Shown: positions 50,746-59,202 of the stretch, piece after piece
How the letters are laid out: each line of letters begins with the position of its first letter
Numbering within the stretch: the stretch's first letter is position 1
The notes under the pieces: generated by a model
Told to the model about the DNA's origin: nothing
What the model saw: only the letters and a program-made list of their open reading frames with translations
The model's database searches: none
Assembly: GCF_024609325.1 (NCBI RefSeq)
Contig: NZ_JANHMQ010000001.1
Span: 868,001-932,000 of the forward strand
Source of the DNA: Geothrix fuzhouensis
GTDB lineage: Bacteria; Acidobacteriota; Holophagae; Holophagales; Holophagaceae
Length of the DNA: 64,000 bases
Reading direction: 5' to 3'
Translations under genes and position numbers: made by a program

Positions 50746-52773
50746 ATGAGCGCCCTCGCCTCCTGCCCCAGCTGCGGTGCCTCCCTGAGCTTCCGGCCTG
50801 GGACCATGGTGGCTGTCTGCTCCTACTGCAAGGCCCTGGCCGCCCGCCGGGACCGGGATCCCGAGCTCATCGGCAAAGTGGGGGATCTGGTGGATACAGG
50901 CTCCCCGCTGGGCCTCGGGGCTACGGGACGCTACACCGGGCGCTCGTTCACCCTCGCGGGCCGGGTGCAGCTGAAGCATCCCCTGGGTGGCGTCTGGGAC
51001 GAGTGGTACCTGGCTCTGGACGATGGCCGCTGGGGCTGGCTGGCAGAGGCCCAAGGCCGCTTCTACCTGACCTTCACCCAGACGCCCCATGGGACGCTGC
51101 CGGCACCCGCCGAGCTGCAGGTGGGCGGTCTCGCGGACCTGGGGCCTGATGGCCTCTGGACCGTGGGCGAGCTCAGCGAAGCCGCCTTCCACAGCGCCGA
51201 GGGCGAGATCCCCTGGGCGGTGGAACCCGGCGCCACCTACCGCTACGCGGACCTGTCAGGCCGCGACGGGGCCTTCGCAACCCTGGATTATGGCGAGGAG
51301 CCACCCCTCTTTTTCCTGGGTCGCGAGGTCTCGCTGGCTGACCTCGGCATCCAGGGCGGCACCCGGAAGCCACCCAAGGTGGGCACTCAGAGTCTCAACT
51401 GCCCCAAGTGCGGCGGGGCTTTGGCCCTTCACGCGCCGGACCAGACTCTGCGCGTGGGGTGTCCCAACTGCGGCAGCCTGCTTTCGGCGGAAGGGGGCAA
51501 GCTCGCCTTCCTCAAGAGCCTGAACCAGCCCCGCCAGGACGTGGTGATCCCCCTGGGCGCGGCAGGCACCCTGCTCGGCGAGCCCGTCACCTGCATCGGT
51601 CAGCTGAGGCGCAGCTGCAAGGTCGAAGGGACGGACTATCCCTGGAACGAATACCTGCTGCTGGACAGCCACCATGGCTTCCAGTGGCTGGTGCAAAGTG
51701 ACGGCCACTGGAGCCAGGCTGTCGCCGTGGCCCCGGGCGAAGTCCCCCAGGTGCGCGACGGGCAGAAGAATCTCTGGGCCCAGGGCCACAACTGGCGACG
51801 GTTCCAGGATGTGGAGGTCGTCGTCGAGGGTGTGTGGGGTGAGTTCTACTGGGCTGTCGAACAGGGTGAGCGGGTTGAGGTGTCGGAGTTTGTGGCCCCG
51901 CCTCGCAGCTTCACCCGAGAGCGCCAGGCCCATGCAGGCGGGGGCGGCGAGGTGAACTGGAGCCTCTCCACCTATCTGGAACCGGGCGAGGTCTGGTCTG
52001 CTTTCAAGCTCCAGGGCGCGGCTCCAGAGCCCGCCGGCATCGCCTCCTTCCAGCCCAATCCCCACAGAACCGCCCTGGCGAAATCCACCCTCTGGCTCGT
52101 GGGAGCCTTGGGCCTGCTGCTGGTCCTGGTGATGGTGGAGTCCATCACCCACCGCAACACAGAGCTGTTCCACCGGCAGCTGGACCTCTACAACATGGCA
52201 CGGCTCCAACCTGGAGAAGCGGACTCAGCCCGCCGGGGCATTCCCGCACGGAGGCCCGCGCCCGCCCAGGCTCCTGCCGGTCTGGCCGCCGAGGTCCAGG
52301 AACCCGTCTTCTTTTCGGATCCCATCGAGATCAAGGGCGGCCACCAGAACCTGGCCGTCACGCTCAGCGCCCCGGTCAACAATAGCTGGATTGGTCTGGA
52401 TGGGGCTCTCGTGAGCGAGACCACGGGTGTGGCCGAACTCTTCCTGGTGGAGTCGAGTTGGTATCACGGCGTCGATGGCGGCGAGTCCTGGTCCGAAGGC
52501 GATCAGGCCCAGACCGTCTTTCTCAGCGCCGTTCCGGCCGGCAGCTATGTCTTGCGCCTGGCTCCCCAATGGGATGGGAAGGTGCCGCCCGTCAGGGTCA
52601 TTGATGTCCGGCTCCGCCAAGGGGTGATGCGGTGGCTGTACCCGGGGCTCGCCCTGCTGGCCATCCTCCTGGTGCCTCTGCTCATGCTGTTCCGGATGAT
52701 GGCATTCGAAAGCCGCCGTTGGCAGGAGAGCATGTACGCGCCGAACGTGGGCGCCTCGGGGAGTGACGACTGA
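50746..52773 (+). CDS. DUF4178 domain membrane protein with zinc ribbons
   Basis: The 675-residue protein begins with a zinc ribbon, CPSCGASLSFRPGTMVAVCS. A DUF4178-like beta domain covers about residues 40-190 (GATGRYTGRSFTLAGRVQLK, VWDEWYLALDDGRWGWLAEA). A second ribbon (CPKCGGALALHAP, CPNCGSLL) and a second such domain (WNEYLLLDSHHGFQWLVQSD) follow. Membrane helices lie at about 445-465 and 625-650. It is the first gene of the run that continues with a 59-residue protein, DUF350, the SpeE-like gene and an FAD lipoprotein. The function is unknown. Confidence 0.85.
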   Translation: MSALASCPSCGASLSFRPGTMVAVCSYCKALAARRDRDPELIGKVGDLVDTGSPLGLGATGRYTGRSFTLAGRVQLKHPLGGVWDEWYLALDDGRWGWLAEAQGRFYLTFTQTPHGTLPAPAELQVGGLADLGPDGLWTVGELSEAAFHSAEGEIPWAVEPGATYRYADLSGRDGAFATLDYGEEPPLFFLGREVSLADLGIQGGTRKPPKVGTQSLNCPKCGGALALHAPDQTLRVGCPNCGSLLSAEGGKLAFLKSLNQPRQDVVIPLGAAGTLLGEPVTCIGQLRRSCKVEGTDYPWNEYLLLDSHHGFQWLVQSDGHWSQAVAVAPGEVPQVRDGQKNLWAQGHNWRRFQDVEVVVEGVWGEFYWAVEQGERVEVSEFVAPPRSFTRERQAHAGGGGEVNWSLSTYLEPGEVWSAFKLQGAAPEPAGIASFQPNPHRTALAKSTLWLVGALGLLLVLVMVESITHRNTELFHRQLDLYNMARLQPGEADSARRGIPARRPAPAQAPAGLAAEVQEPVFFSDPIEIKGGHQNLAVTLSAPVNNSWIGLDGALVSETTGVAELFLVESSWYHGVDGGESWSEGDQAQTVFLSAVPAGSYVLRLAPQWDGKVPPVRVIDVRLRQGVMRWLYPGLALLAILLVPLLMLFRMMAFESRRWQESMYAPNVGASGSDD

Positions 52774-52952
52774 TGCGGATCCTCTACCTGCTCTTCCTCG
52801 GCGGCGGCTTCAGCTTGATGGTCGCCAATGGCTTCCTCGGGCGGGAGTTCTTCGGCAACCGACGCCGCGCCGATCTGCCGCCCAGCGTGCGCCAGACCCC
52901 AGGCGCCTACCGCACCTTCCTGCACAACAACGGATTCCACGGAGGCAAGTGA
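52773..52952 (+). CDS. Small membrane-anchored protein (59 residues)
   Basis: This reading starts at an ATG overlapping the DUF4178 stop (TGATG). The start MRILYLLFLGGGFSLMVANG is one hydrophobic segment. The rest is Arg/Pro-rich (RRRADLPPSVRQTPGAYRTF) and ends FHNNGFHGGK-like at the lysine before TGA. It overlaps the DUF350 start in turn (TGATG). Coupling at both ends makes it a real gene of the operon. The function is unknown. Confidence 0.7.
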   Translation: MRILYLLFLGGGFSLMVANGFLGREFFGNRRRADLPPSVRQTPGAYRTFLHNNGFHGGK

Positions 52953-53170
52953 TGATCACCAACCAGCTGCTTCACCAACTCTTCCTCGCCGCCGTCTTCT
53001 CCATCCTGGGCCTCGTCATTCTCGGCGTGGTCTGGCTCGTGCTTGTGAAGATCCTGCCCTTCTCCCTCCGGAAGGAGATGGAGGACGATCAGAACATCGC
53101 CCTCGGCATCGTGCTGGGCAGCATCATCCTGGGCATCAGCCTGATCATCGCCGCCGCGATCCATGGGTGA
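52952..53170 (+). CDS. DUF350 family membrane protein
   Basis: The 72-residue protein has two membrane helices, QLFLAAVFSILGLVILGVVW and NIALGIVLGSIILGISLIIA, joined by the Lys/Glu/Asp-rich loop RKEMEDDQNIALGI typical of DUF350 (YjfL-like) proteins. It starts at the ATG overlapping the upstream stop. DUF350 genes often accompany glutathionylspermidine-like or polyamine genes, which fits the neighbour below; this is recalled knowledge, not tested here. Confidence 0.85.
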   Translation: MITNQLLHQLFLAAVFSILGLVILGVVWLVLVKILPFSLRKEMEDDQNIALGIVLGSIILGISLIIAAAIHG

Positions 53171-53205
53171 GCCTGGTCAGTCCCTGCGAAGGACAACCGA
53201 TCACC

Positions 53206-53255
53206 GCCAAGACACCAAGGAAAGACGGATCCCATGCCTGTCTTGGCAGCTTGGC
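53206..53255. repeat. Intergenic imperfect palindrome (gccaagacaccaagg words)
   Basis: Left arm 53206-53219 pairs with 53242-53255 at 12 of 14 positions. The words resemble the 8792 locus. It lies inside the DUF350-speE gap, in an operon-like run. Confidence 0.7.
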
Positions 53256-53292
53256 GCCTTGACGATGAGTCCCTTCTCCGTGGACCTCAAGC

Positions 53293-54825
53293 ATGCCTGA
53301 ATCTTTGGAATCACCCACGCCCACGCTGAAGGCGCCGCTGCTGTTCATCAGCGTGCTGCTCATCGCCAGCTGTGGGCTGATCTACGAATTGGTGGCCGGC
53401 ACCTTGTCGAGCTACCTGCTGGGCGACTCGGTCATGCAGTTCTCCACGGTGATCGGGGTGTACCTCAGCGCCATGGGCCTGGGGTCGTACCTCTCGAAGT
53501 TCATCCAGCGGGGCCTGGCGCGGCGCTTCGTGGATCTGGAACTGGGCGTGGCCCTGGTAGGCGGCTTTTCGGCACCCATTCTCTTCCAGGCCTTCGCCCA
53601 CACCCACGCTTTCCGGGTGGTGCTGTACGGCGTGGTGATGGCGGTGGGCACGCTGGTGGGCCTGGAGATCCCCATTCTCATGCGCATCCTCAAGAACCAG
53701 GTGCGCTTCAAGGACCTCATCGCAGGCGTGCTCACCCTCGACTACATGGGCGCCCTCTTCGCCTCCATCCTCTTTCCCCTGCTCTTCATGCCCAAGCTGG
53801 GCCTGGTGCGCACCAGCCTCCTCTTCGGCCTGCTGAACGCCACCGTGGGCCTGTGGTGCACCTACCTGCTGGCCTCGCAGCTGGGTCCCACCCGACTGAT
53901 CCGGCTGCGCTGCCTCGCCGTCATGGCCCTGCTGGCCGTGGGCCTGGTGTTCGCGGGAAAATTCACACTGGTACTGGAAGAGGAAGTCTTCGCCGACGAG
54001 ATCGTCTACGCCAAGGACAGCCCCTACCAGCGCATCGTGCTCACCCGGGGCCGGGGCAGCTTCCAGCTCTTCCTCAACGGCAACCTGCAGTTCTCGTCCG
54101 CGGATGAATACCGCTACCACGAAGCGCTGGTGCACCCCGCCTTCTCTCTGCGACCGGACGCGAAGCGTGTGCTCATCTGTGGTGGCGGCGACGGGCTTGC
54201 CGTGCGCGAGGTACTGAAGCACGCCTCGGTCCAGGAGATCGTTTTGGTGGATCTGGATCCGGCCATGACCGACATGGCCCTACGCCAACCCATGGTGCGC
54301 GAGCTCAACGGTGCAGCCCTGGAAGATCCCCGCGTGAAGGTGATCAACGCCGACGCCATGGTCTGGCTCCAGGAAACCACGGGCCCGCCCTTTGACATCG
54401 CCTTCGTGGACTTCCCCGACCCCAACACCTACGCCTTGGGGAAGCTCTACACGTCCCGCTTTTACCGTTTGCTCCAGCGCCGTCTCACCGACGATGCCAT
54501 GGTTGCTGTGCAGAGCACCTCGCCCCTCATGGCGCGGGAATCCTTCTGGTGCATCGCGACCACCATGGAGGCCGCAGGCTTCAAGGTGCATCCCTACCAC
54601 CTGGCCGTGCCCTCCTTCGGCGTCTGGGGCTTCGCCCTGGCCTCGAAGCGTGATTTCGCCATCCCCACGCACGTGCTGCCGGGGCTGCGCCACCTGTCGG
54701 ATGAGGCCACCGCCGCCATGTTCGCCTTCCCAAGGGACATGGACCGTGTGCCAACAGAAGTGAACCGTCTCGACAACCAGGTGCTCGTTCACCTCTACGC
54801 CCGGGAGTGGCGGCGGTGGTCGTGA
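53293..54825 (+). CDS. speE: Membrane-anchored spermidine synthase-like aminopropyltransferase
   Basis: The 510-residue protein has an N-terminal membrane part with about six or seven helices (VLLIASCGLIYELVAGTLSS, YLSAMGLGSYLSKFIQ, VVLYGVVMAVGTLVGLEIP, others) and a C-terminal aminopropyltransferase domain from about residue 230. That part has the SAM-binding stretch CGGGDGLAVREVLKHASVQE, VDLDPAMTDMALRQPM and PFDIAFVDFPDPNTYALGK with the family Asp pair. Spermidine synthases transfer an aminopropyl group from decarboxylated SAM to putrescine. No speD is in the window. Substrate at the membrane is unknown. Confidence 0.87.
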   Translation: MPESLESPTPTLKAPLLFISVLLIASCGLIYELVAGTLSSYLLGDSVMQFSTVIGVYLSAMGLGSYLSKFIQRGLARRFVDLELGVALVGGFSAPILFQAFAHTHAFRVVLYGVVMAVGTLVGLEIPILMRILKNQVRFKDLIAGVLTLDYMGALFASILFPLLFMPKLGLVRTSLLFGLLNATVGLWCTYLLASQLGPTRLIRLRCLAVMALLAVGLVFAGKFTLVLEEEVFADEIVYAKDSPYQRIVLTRGRGSFQLFLNGNLQFSSADEYRYHEALVHPAFSLRPDAKRVLICGGGDGLAVREVLKHASVQEIVLVDLDPAMTDMALRQPMVRELNGAALEDPRVKVINADAMVWLQETTGPPFDIAFVDFPDPNTYALGKLYTSRFYRLLQRRLTDDAMVAVQSTSPLMARESFWCIATTMEAAGFKVHPYHLAVPSFGVWGFALASKRDFAIPTHVLPGLRHLSDEATAAMFAFPRDMDRVPTEVNRLDNQVLVHLYAREWRRWS

Positions 54826-54833
54826 GAAATGGG

Positions 54834-54895
54834 AACCGCAGATGACGCAGATGGAAAAACAAGCCCTTTTGCTTTATCTGAGGCCATCTGCGGTT
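54834..54895. repeat. Intergenic palindrome (ccgcagatgacgcagat words)
   Basis: AACCGCAGATG (54834-54844) pairs perfectly with CATCTGCGGTT (54885-54895), with a second weaker inner block. The first 19 bases are the same as those found inversely at 63705-63723. Confidence 0.8.
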
Positions 54896-54939
54896 TCAAA
54901 TCCTCTTTCTTTCCTGCGCGCTCGCCCCAAGGCCCATTC

Positions 54940-56547
54940 ATGAAGCGTCGCGACTTCCTCGCCGCGGGCACCCTTTCCGCGGCAGCCCTGGCCTGCCGGC
55001 GGAAACCGGAGTTCCCGTTCCAGGGTGAGCTGGTCGGGCCGGATCTGGCCCTGGGCCACTGGCTGCGTGGGGGCGCCTTCGCTGACCCAGAGCACTTCGA
55101 ACCGGTCTCCGTGCTCATCGTGGGCGGCGGAGTGGCGGGCCTCAGCGCCGCCTGGCGGCTGGCGGGGGCCGGGCTGGACGACTTCCGCGTGCTGGAACTG
55201 GAGCGCGAACCCGGCGGCACCTCCCGCTCGGATCGCAATCATGTGAGCGCCTTCCCCTGGGCCGCCCACTACCTGCCGGTCCCAGATCGCGGCAACCATG
55301 CGGTACTGCGCCTACTGGAAGAGTGCGGAGTCTTGGAAGGCTTCGACGCCAAGGGGGATCCCCTCTTCGCGGAGGAGGCCACCGTGCGAGCCCCGGAGGA
55401 GCGGATCTTCGCCTTTGGCCAGTGGTGGGAGGGCCTCTACCTCCGGGCCGGCGCCAGCCCCGAAGATGAGCGCCAGTACCACGCCTTTTTCCGCGAGGTG
55501 GATCGCTGGGCCGCCTTCCGCGATGCGAAGGGCCGCCCGGCCTTCAGCATTCCACGCTCCCGCTGTTCGGGTGAGCCGGAACCGGTGGCGCTGGACCGTC
55601 TCTCCTTCGCCGCCTGGCTGGATCAGCGAGGCTTCACTTCGCAGCGTCTGCGCTGGCTGCTGGACTACGCCTGCCGGGATGACTACGGCTCGCGGCTCGA
55701 CACCACCAGCGCCTGGGCGGGCCTCTTCTACTTCGCAGCCCGGAAGCAGGGCCCTGGTGAGGATTCCCGGCCCCTGCTCACTTGGCCTGAGGGCAACGGG
55801 TTTCTCATCAATCACCTGCGCCGGGCCAGCGAAGGCCGGCTGCACTGCGGCGTGATGGCCACCGCCATCCGCGAAGAGAAGGACAGCCTGCTTGTCACCG
55901 CCTGGGACAACCTGAACCAGCAACGGGTGGGATGGAAGGCGCAGCATGTGATCTTCGCCGGCCCACAGCATGTGGCGAAACATGTGATCGCGGGCCTGGC
56001 CGAGGCGCGGCCCGCAGCCGTCCGCATCCGCAACGCCCCGTGGATGGTGGCCAACATCACCTTGCGGGCACGTCCTCAGGAGCCCACCTTCCCCCTGGCC
56101 TGGGACAACGTGTTGCGCGACAGCGAGGCCCTGGGCTACGTGGCGGCAACCCACCAGAGCCTGCGCGACTACGGGCCCAGCGTCTGGACCTGGTACCGGC
56201 CGTTCACGGGCCCCGATTGCGACGCCGAGCGGGCCCGCCTGCGCGCACTGGACTGGCCTGCCTGCGCGCGCATGGTGATGGACGATCTGCGCCCCGCCCA
56301 CCCCGACCTGGAAGGCCTGGTGACAAGGCTCGACGTGATGCGCTGGGGCCACGCCATGGTGCGCCCGGCACCGGGGCTGTTGTGGGATCCCACCTTCCTG
56401 GCGCTCTCCCGGCCGTTCGGCCGCATCCACTTTGCCCACACGGAACTCAGCGGCCTGGCTCTCTTCGAGGAGGCCCAGGATCATGGCCTCCGCGCCGCTG
56501 AAGAGGTTCTGGCCGCTTCAGGACGCCGCGGCGAGAGCTGGCGTTAG
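54940..56547 (+). CDS. Tat-exported FAD-dependent lipoprotein oxidoreductase
   Basis: The 535-residue product starts at 54940 with MKRRDFLAAGTLSAAALACR, a twin-arginine motif followed by a lipobox with Cys-19. The FAD-binding site is VLIVGGGVAGLSAAWRLAG with ELEREPGGTSRSDRN. The central and C-terminal parts resemble flavin amine oxidoreductases. It would act on the periplasmic side of the membrane. Together with the SpeE-like gene just upstream it might oxidise a polyamine or a modified amine; this is inference. The last 30 bases overlap the opposite-strand phosphatase gene. Confidence 0.83.
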   Translation: MKRRDFLAAGTLSAAALACRRKPEFPFQGELVGPDLALGHWLRGGAFADPEHFEPVSVLIVGGGVAGLSAAWRLAGAGLDDFRVLELEREPGGTSRSDRNHVSAFPWAAHYLPVPDRGNHAVLRLLEECGVLEGFDAKGDPLFAEEATVRAPEERIFAFGQWWEGLYLRAGASPEDERQYHAFFREVDRWAAFRDAKGRPAFSIPRSRCSGEPEPVALDRLSFAAWLDQRGFTSQRLRWLLDYACRDDYGSRLDTTSAWAGLFYFAARKQGPGEDSRPLLTWPEGNGFLINHLRRASEGRLHCGVMATAIREEKDSLLVTAWDNLNQQRVGWKAQHVIFAGPQHVAKHVIAGLAEARPAAVRIRNAPWMVANITLRARPQEPTFPLAWDNVLRDSEALGYVAATHQSLRDYGPSVWTWYRPFTGPDCDAERARLRALDWPACARMVMDDLRPAHPDLEGLVTRLDVMRWGHAMVRPAPGLLWDPTFLALSRPFGRIHFAHTELSGLALFEEAQDHGLRAAEEVLAASGRRGESWR

Positions 56548-57048
56548 TTCCTGCACCTTCACCACCAACCGGGCCTCACCCTGGGCCGGGATGGTCACGA
56601 TCCAGATCCGGTCGTAGGTGTCCAGCGACCAGTAGGGCACAGGCCCCTTCACGCCCAAGGCGCGCACGACCTTCTTCATCAGGTCGTGGTGCCAGCAAAC
56701 CACAACAACGTGTCCGCGCAGATCCCGGAGGATCTCCGCTGCCAGCGCCTCGCTGCCAGCCTTCGGACGGATCAAAGGGGCCAGGCCGAGTTTCGAGGCG
56801 GTGGGGGCGAGGGTCTGCTGCGTGCGCTTCAATTCCGAGGTGTAGAGTGCCGCGGGATGATAGCCCGCCAACACGGGCACCAGACCGTCAGCCCGCCGCC
56901 GGCCGGCCTCGGCCAGGGGAGAATCCCCGTCAAAGATCGACTGGCGTTCCGCATGCCTGATCAGGACCACCGTCGTGTCCTGGGCGGCGAGCCCCATCGC
57001 GGACAGGAACAGGCAGAGCAGGAAGCATCTGGAGCGGACAGTGGTCAT
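56518..57048 (-). CDS. Secreted histidine phosphatase (SixA/PGM family)
   Basis: The 176-residue protein starts at 57048 with a signal peptide (LLCLFLSAMGLAAQ). The catalytic motif is VVLIRHAERQSIFDGDSPLA, with YTSELKRTQQTLAP and the second His in VVVCWHHDLMKKV. RHA replaces the commoner RHG. The export signal suggests a periplasmic phosphatase rather than a phosphorelay enzyme. It converges with the FAD lipoprotein gene. Confidence 0.85.
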   Translation of the reverse strand: MTTVRSRCFLLCLFLSAMGLAAQDTTVVLIRHAERQSIFDGDSPLAEAGRRRADGLVPVLAGYHPAALYTSELKRTQQTLAPTASKLGLAPLIRPKAGSEALAAEILRDLRGHVVVVCWHHDLMKKVVRALGVKGPVPYWSLDTYDRIWIVTIPAQGEARLVVKVQELTPALAAAS

Positions 57049-57337
57049 GGAAGACTCCGGCTTCGAGCTTAACGGAGGCCCGGCTCTTCTGTGATGGCGG
57101 GCACATGCTCTCCCAGTGCCATGGAAGGTCCCGACGCGTGCAGCGATCTGTTTCTTCACAGGACTCTCTGTATTGGCGCCTTCAAACCCGGTTCCATGTG
57201 TGATAACACCATTCATTGTTTTCTTTATGAATCGTTTGGAATGAATTCATCACGCTTGACGCTCCCAGCCACGAGGTGAGCATGGGAGCCAACCAATCCT
57301 TACTCAAATTCCGTCCCACCTCTCCGGAGGAAAGTCA
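57049..57337. other. Upstream region of the membrane/cytochrome operon
   Basis: This 289-base gap between divergent genes has an AT-rich island at 57196-57255. Within it ATTCAT or its complement ATGAAT occurs at 57211, 57227, 57241 and 57245, the last two forming the palindrome ATGAATTCAT at 57241-57250. A regulator could bind there. A strong CGGAGGAAAG RBS lies before the ATG at 57338. No clear -35/-10 pair was seen. Confidence 0.45.
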
Positions 57338-59125
57338 ATGTCCACCGCGCAGGTTCCACCCGTTAAGGCCTCGTCGGGCGAAGTCCCGTCGGCCGGGGTG
57401 GAAGCTCGCCTCGCAGCGCTGGCCGAACTGGTCCAGGGACTGGAGGCCCGGGTCAGAGCCCTGGAGGCCGCCAGCCAGGTGATCCCGGCTCCCGCGATGG
57501 AACCTCCGATCCGGCCCCAGGTGGAAGAAGGTCCCCTGGTCGACACCGCCCTTCCCAGCCCCACCCGGATCCTTGGCCTCATCGGCCGGGTCTGCCTCAT
57601 CCTTGGCGGGGCCTACCTCATCCGGGCCCTGGTGGACGCCGGCACTCTGCCGCACGGGGTAGGCGTGGCCTGCGGGCTCGCCTATGCCGCCATCTGGGCC
57701 ATCCTGGGACACCGTGCCAAGCGCCCGCTGGATGCCTCCTTCCGCACCCTCGCCTCCATCCTCATCGCCTACCCGCTGATCGTCGAATCCTCCACCCACT
57801 TCGGCATTCTGGCGCCGGGATTGGCGGCTCTCATCCTGGTCGCCGCCGCAACGCTGCATGCCGCCGTGGCTTGGCGGCGGGATCTTCATGCCATTCTTTG
57901 GATGGCCACCCTGGCAGCGCTGGGCTCCGGCTTCATCGTGATGATGGCCCAGCGGGCCATCGAACCCTTTGCTGCGACGTTTCTCGCGCTGGGCGCCGGC
58001 GCCCTGTGGCTCACCTACGGGCGGCGCTGGCACGGGCTCCGCTGGCCCACGGCCCTGGCGGCCGATGCTGGCGTCCTGATCCTCACCACCCTCGCCGCCT
58101 GGCCCGGAGGGGCCCAGGGTGTCTACCGCAGCCTGTCCCTGAACCGGGCCCTGTTCCTGGCCCTCGCCCTCGTGGCGATTTACATCGGCAGCTTCGCGGT
58201 CAGGATGCTTCAGCGGCGCCGGGTGGTGAATGCCTTCGAGTACGTTCAGACCGCCCTGGTCCTCCTGGTGGGTTTCGGAGGCGCCGTGCGTGTCTCTTTG
58301 GCTTCCGGCTCGGGCACGGCCCTTCTCGGCGCCGGGGTTTCCTTGGCGGGTATGGGTTGCTATGTCGCCGCCTTTCCCTTTGTGGATGACCAGGAGGAGA
58401 CCCGGGCGAACTTCAATTTCTTCACCTTCCTGGCGCTGGTCTTCCTCCTGCTGGGTGGCCCCTTCGTCCTGCCATTGCCTCTGTTCGCCACCTTCAGCGG
58501 AATCCTGGGCCTGGCGGCCATGGTGGCCGCCCTTCGCATGCGTCGAAAAATCCTGGTCTTCCAGAGCGCCATCTACCTGACGGCCTCCGCCCTGGCCTCC
58601 GGGCTAGGTGCCTGGGCCCTCCATGTGTTCATGGCCCCTGCCGCTCCGACGACCCCAGCCTCTCCCGCAAGCCTGGTCAGCCTGGTCGCGCTGTTTGCCA
58701 CTCTGGCACTCTTCCTTGCCCGGCGGCCGCCAGACCCCGTCACGGTCCCGATGCGCCCGGCCATCCAAGTGATGGGCGCCTTGGCGGCAGCGGGCCTCGG
58801 AGCCTTGGCGATCTGGGCCTGTTGCGGCCGCAGAATGCCCGATGCCGGTGGTCTGGCGCTTGCTCGCACCCTGGTGCTGTCCGCCCTCGCCATCGCCCTG
58901 GCCAGGTTGGGGCGCCGGGTGCCCGTGCTGGAACTGCGGTGGATGGTCTATCCCCTCCTGGCCGTCACCACCCTCAAGTTCCTGTTCGAAGACATGGCCG
59001 TGGGGCGCCCCCTGACCCTCTTCCTGGCCTTCATGGGCTTCGGGGCCACGCTCATCCTGGCCCCGCGCCTGCTGAACAACCCGGCGACCCGCGAAGCGGA
59101 TGAAGACGGGGAGGACGGCCCATGA
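57338..59125 (+). CDS. Polytopic membrane protein (DUF2339-like)
   Basis: The 595-residue protein has a coiled-coil start (RLAALAELVQGLEARVRALE) and then about sixteen hydrophobic segments, including LIGRVCLILGGAYLIRALVD, ATFLALGAGALWLTYG, VLILTTLAAWPGG and LTLFLAFMGFGATLILAP. This matches the general plan of DUF2339 membrane proteins. Its last codons lie against the cytochrome gene (an ATG overlaps the stop), so it belongs to the electron-transfer operon. The role is unknown; a quinone or lipid-facing function is possible. Confidence 0.75.
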   Translation: MSTAQVPPVKASSGEVPSAGVEARLAALAELVQGLEARVRALEAASQVIPAPAMEPPIRPQVEEGPLVDTALPSPTRILGLIGRVCLILGGAYLIRALVDAGTLPHGVGVACGLAYAAIWAILGHRAKRPLDASFRTLASILIAYPLIVESSTHFGILAPGLAALILVAAATLHAAVAWRRDLHAILWMATLAALGSGFIVMMAQRAIEPFAATFLALGAGALWLTYGRRWHGLRWPTALAADAGVLILTTLAAWPGGAQGVYRSLSLNRALFLALALVAIYIGSFAVRMLQRRRVVNAFEYVQTALVLLVGFGGAVRVSLASGSGTALLGAGVSLAGMGCYVAAFPFVDDQEETRANFNFFTFLALVFLLLGGPFVLPLPLFATFSGILGLAAMVAALRMRRKILVFQSAIYLTASALASGLGAWALHVFMAPAAPTTPASPASLVSLVALFATLALFLARRPPDPVTVPMRPAIQVMGALAAAGLGALAIWACCGRRMPDAGGLALARTLVLSALAIALARLGRRVPVLELRWMVYPLLAVTTLKFLFEDMAVGRPLTLFLAFMGFGATLILAPRLLNNPATREADEDGEDGP

Positions 59126-59202
59126 GGAACCGCCACCAGCCCAGCTGTGTCAGCTCGATTCCACCGCCGCTCCGCGGCCCAGTTCCACGAAAGGAACCAC
59201 CC

